Positions 11,900 to 12,502 of a stretch of DNA of 12,502 nt are shown one piece after another; within the stretch, counting starts at the first letter, position 1; every line of letters begins with the position of its first letter. A program made the position numbers and the translations under genes. The notes under the pieces are model-generated. The model was given only the letters and a program-made list of their open reading frames with translations. It did no database searches and was not told the DNA's origin. Source of the stretch: Chloroflexota bacterium (GTDB lineage: Bacteria > Chloroflexota > Anaerolineae > Thermoflexales > Thermoflexaceae); the NCBI GenBank assembly GCA_030550075.1, contig JAUQQB010000044.1, positions 1 to 12,502 of the forward strand, given 5' to 3'.

Positions 11900-12502
11900 A
11901 TGCGATTTCCGCTGCGATGGGTAGGGGTGATGCTTCTCGGGATGGCCGCCTGCACATCGGTGACGAAGCCCCCAAGGTTGATCGTCCTCTGGCATGCCCT
12001 GGATCCCGAACGGGGGATCGCCCTGGCCCGGCTGACAGAGGCCTATATGGCGGAGCACCCCGACAGCGCGATCTATATCGAGACGTTCCCCGGACCCCGG
12101 GAGCTGCTCAACCGGCTACAGCAGCCATCTGAGCGAGGACCGGATCTGGTCCTGATCCCCGCAGAGGCGGTGCCGGAGTTGTGGGGATCCGGACGGCTGA
12201 TCCCGCTTCGCCGCTGGCTGGAGGATCCCCAGCAGGGGCTATCGGCTGAGGAGCGAGAAGATCTCCTGGCTCCCATGACGCCAGGATCTATCCCATTCCT
12301 TCGGGATGGGCTCATCGTGTATGCGGATGAGGATCGATTGCTGGAATCCGGTTTCGAGCAACCTCCGGTGGATTGGGTGGGGATCCGCCAGGTGTGCCTG
12401 CGGGGGGCGTTGGATCTGAATGGGGATGGACGGCCGGATACGGCGGGCTGGATCGCCCCGCGGGATGGGCATGTGCTCCAGAGCTGGCTGGCCCGCCGTT
12501 CC
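11900..12502 (+). CDS. Probable ABC-transporter solute-binding lipoprotein (3' truncated by window edge)
   Basis: The frame from ATG 11900 is open for 201 codons to the window edge. The N-terminus is a lipoprotein signal: MRFPLRW, a hydrophobic run, then GMAAC with the likely lipidated Cys18. The following segment LIVLWHALDPERGIALARLT (27-46), a helix ending AEHPDSAIYIE, and GPDLVLIPAEAVPEL then GRLIPLRRWLED (80-109) are typical of family 1 extracellular solute-binding proteins, which usually carry sugars. A DLNGDGRPD sequence (172-180) matches a DxNxDGxxD calcium-loop pattern. The Shine-Dalgarno sequence GAGGAGG (11884-11890) lies nine bases upstream. Permease and ATPase genes would be expected beyond the edge but cannot be seen. 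The substrate is unknown. Confidence 0.8.
   Translation, partial: MRFPLRWVGVMLLGMAACTSVTKPPRLIVLWHALDPERGIALARLTEAYMAEHPDSAIYIETFPGPRELLNRLQQPSERGPDLVLIPAEAVPELWGSGRLIPLRRWLEDPQQGLSAEEREDLLAPMTPGSIPFLRDGLIVYADEDRLLESGFEQPPVDWVGIRQVCLRGALDLNGDGRPDTAGWIAPRDGHVLQSWLARRS

Noticed and set aside
11608..11955. Upstream extension of the minus-strand amidase
   Set aside because: The extension crosses the Q5 hairpin, lacks family similarity, and ATG 11607 has a well-placed GGAGG.

Overview
The window looks like chromosomal DNA of a moderately GC-rich, probably thermophilic bacterium. The protein sequences suggest a Chloroflexota member, perhaps near the Thermoflexia/Anaerolineae. That placement is inferred from overall protein flavour, zinc-binding forms of L36, S4 and adenylate kinase, and hairpin-rich spacers; no search was run. 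The first 10.4 kb is the end of the spc operon, the alpha operon and the L13-S9 group, all on the + strand: rplO (3' end), secY, adk, map, rpmJ, rpsM, rpsK, rpsD, rpoA, rplQ, truA, rplM, rpsI. These genes build the ribosome, export and insert proteins (SecY), charge nucleotides (Adk), trim initiator Met (MetAP), transcribe (RpoA) and modify tRNA (TruA).

The gene order is textbook but the spacing is not. Three consecutive junctions, map-rpmJ, rpmJ-rpsM and rpsM-rpsK, are each 428-451 bp long, where such genes usually sit a few tens of bases apart. infA, which often lies between map and rpmJ, is absent. Each of the three gaps carries a tandem pair of inverted repeats. The first (called P here) is a long GC-rich hairpin, often with a GCCTTCGGC-like tip. 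About ten bases later comes a pyrimidine/purine-armed hairpin (called Q) with an AGCC...GGCT-like inner stem. More P-type hairpins lie in the rpsK-rpsD, rplQ-truA, rplM-rpsI and rpsI-downstream spacers. Their arms differ in sequence but remain self-complementary. This dispersed hairpin family is the most unusual feature of the window.

From about 10.4 kb the layout changes. Three large hairpins fill the space between rpsI and a convergent minus-strand gene for a stand-alone nitrilase-superfamily amidase that resembles the glutaminase domain of NAD synthetase. Divergent from it, and running off the right edge, is a lipoprotein that looks like an ABC-transporter solute-binding protein. Its upstream region contains a perfect 11-bp tandem repeat and a possible promoter.

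A possible 39-residue small protein gene lies between truA and rplM. No RNA gene, CRISPR array or complete mobile element was found.
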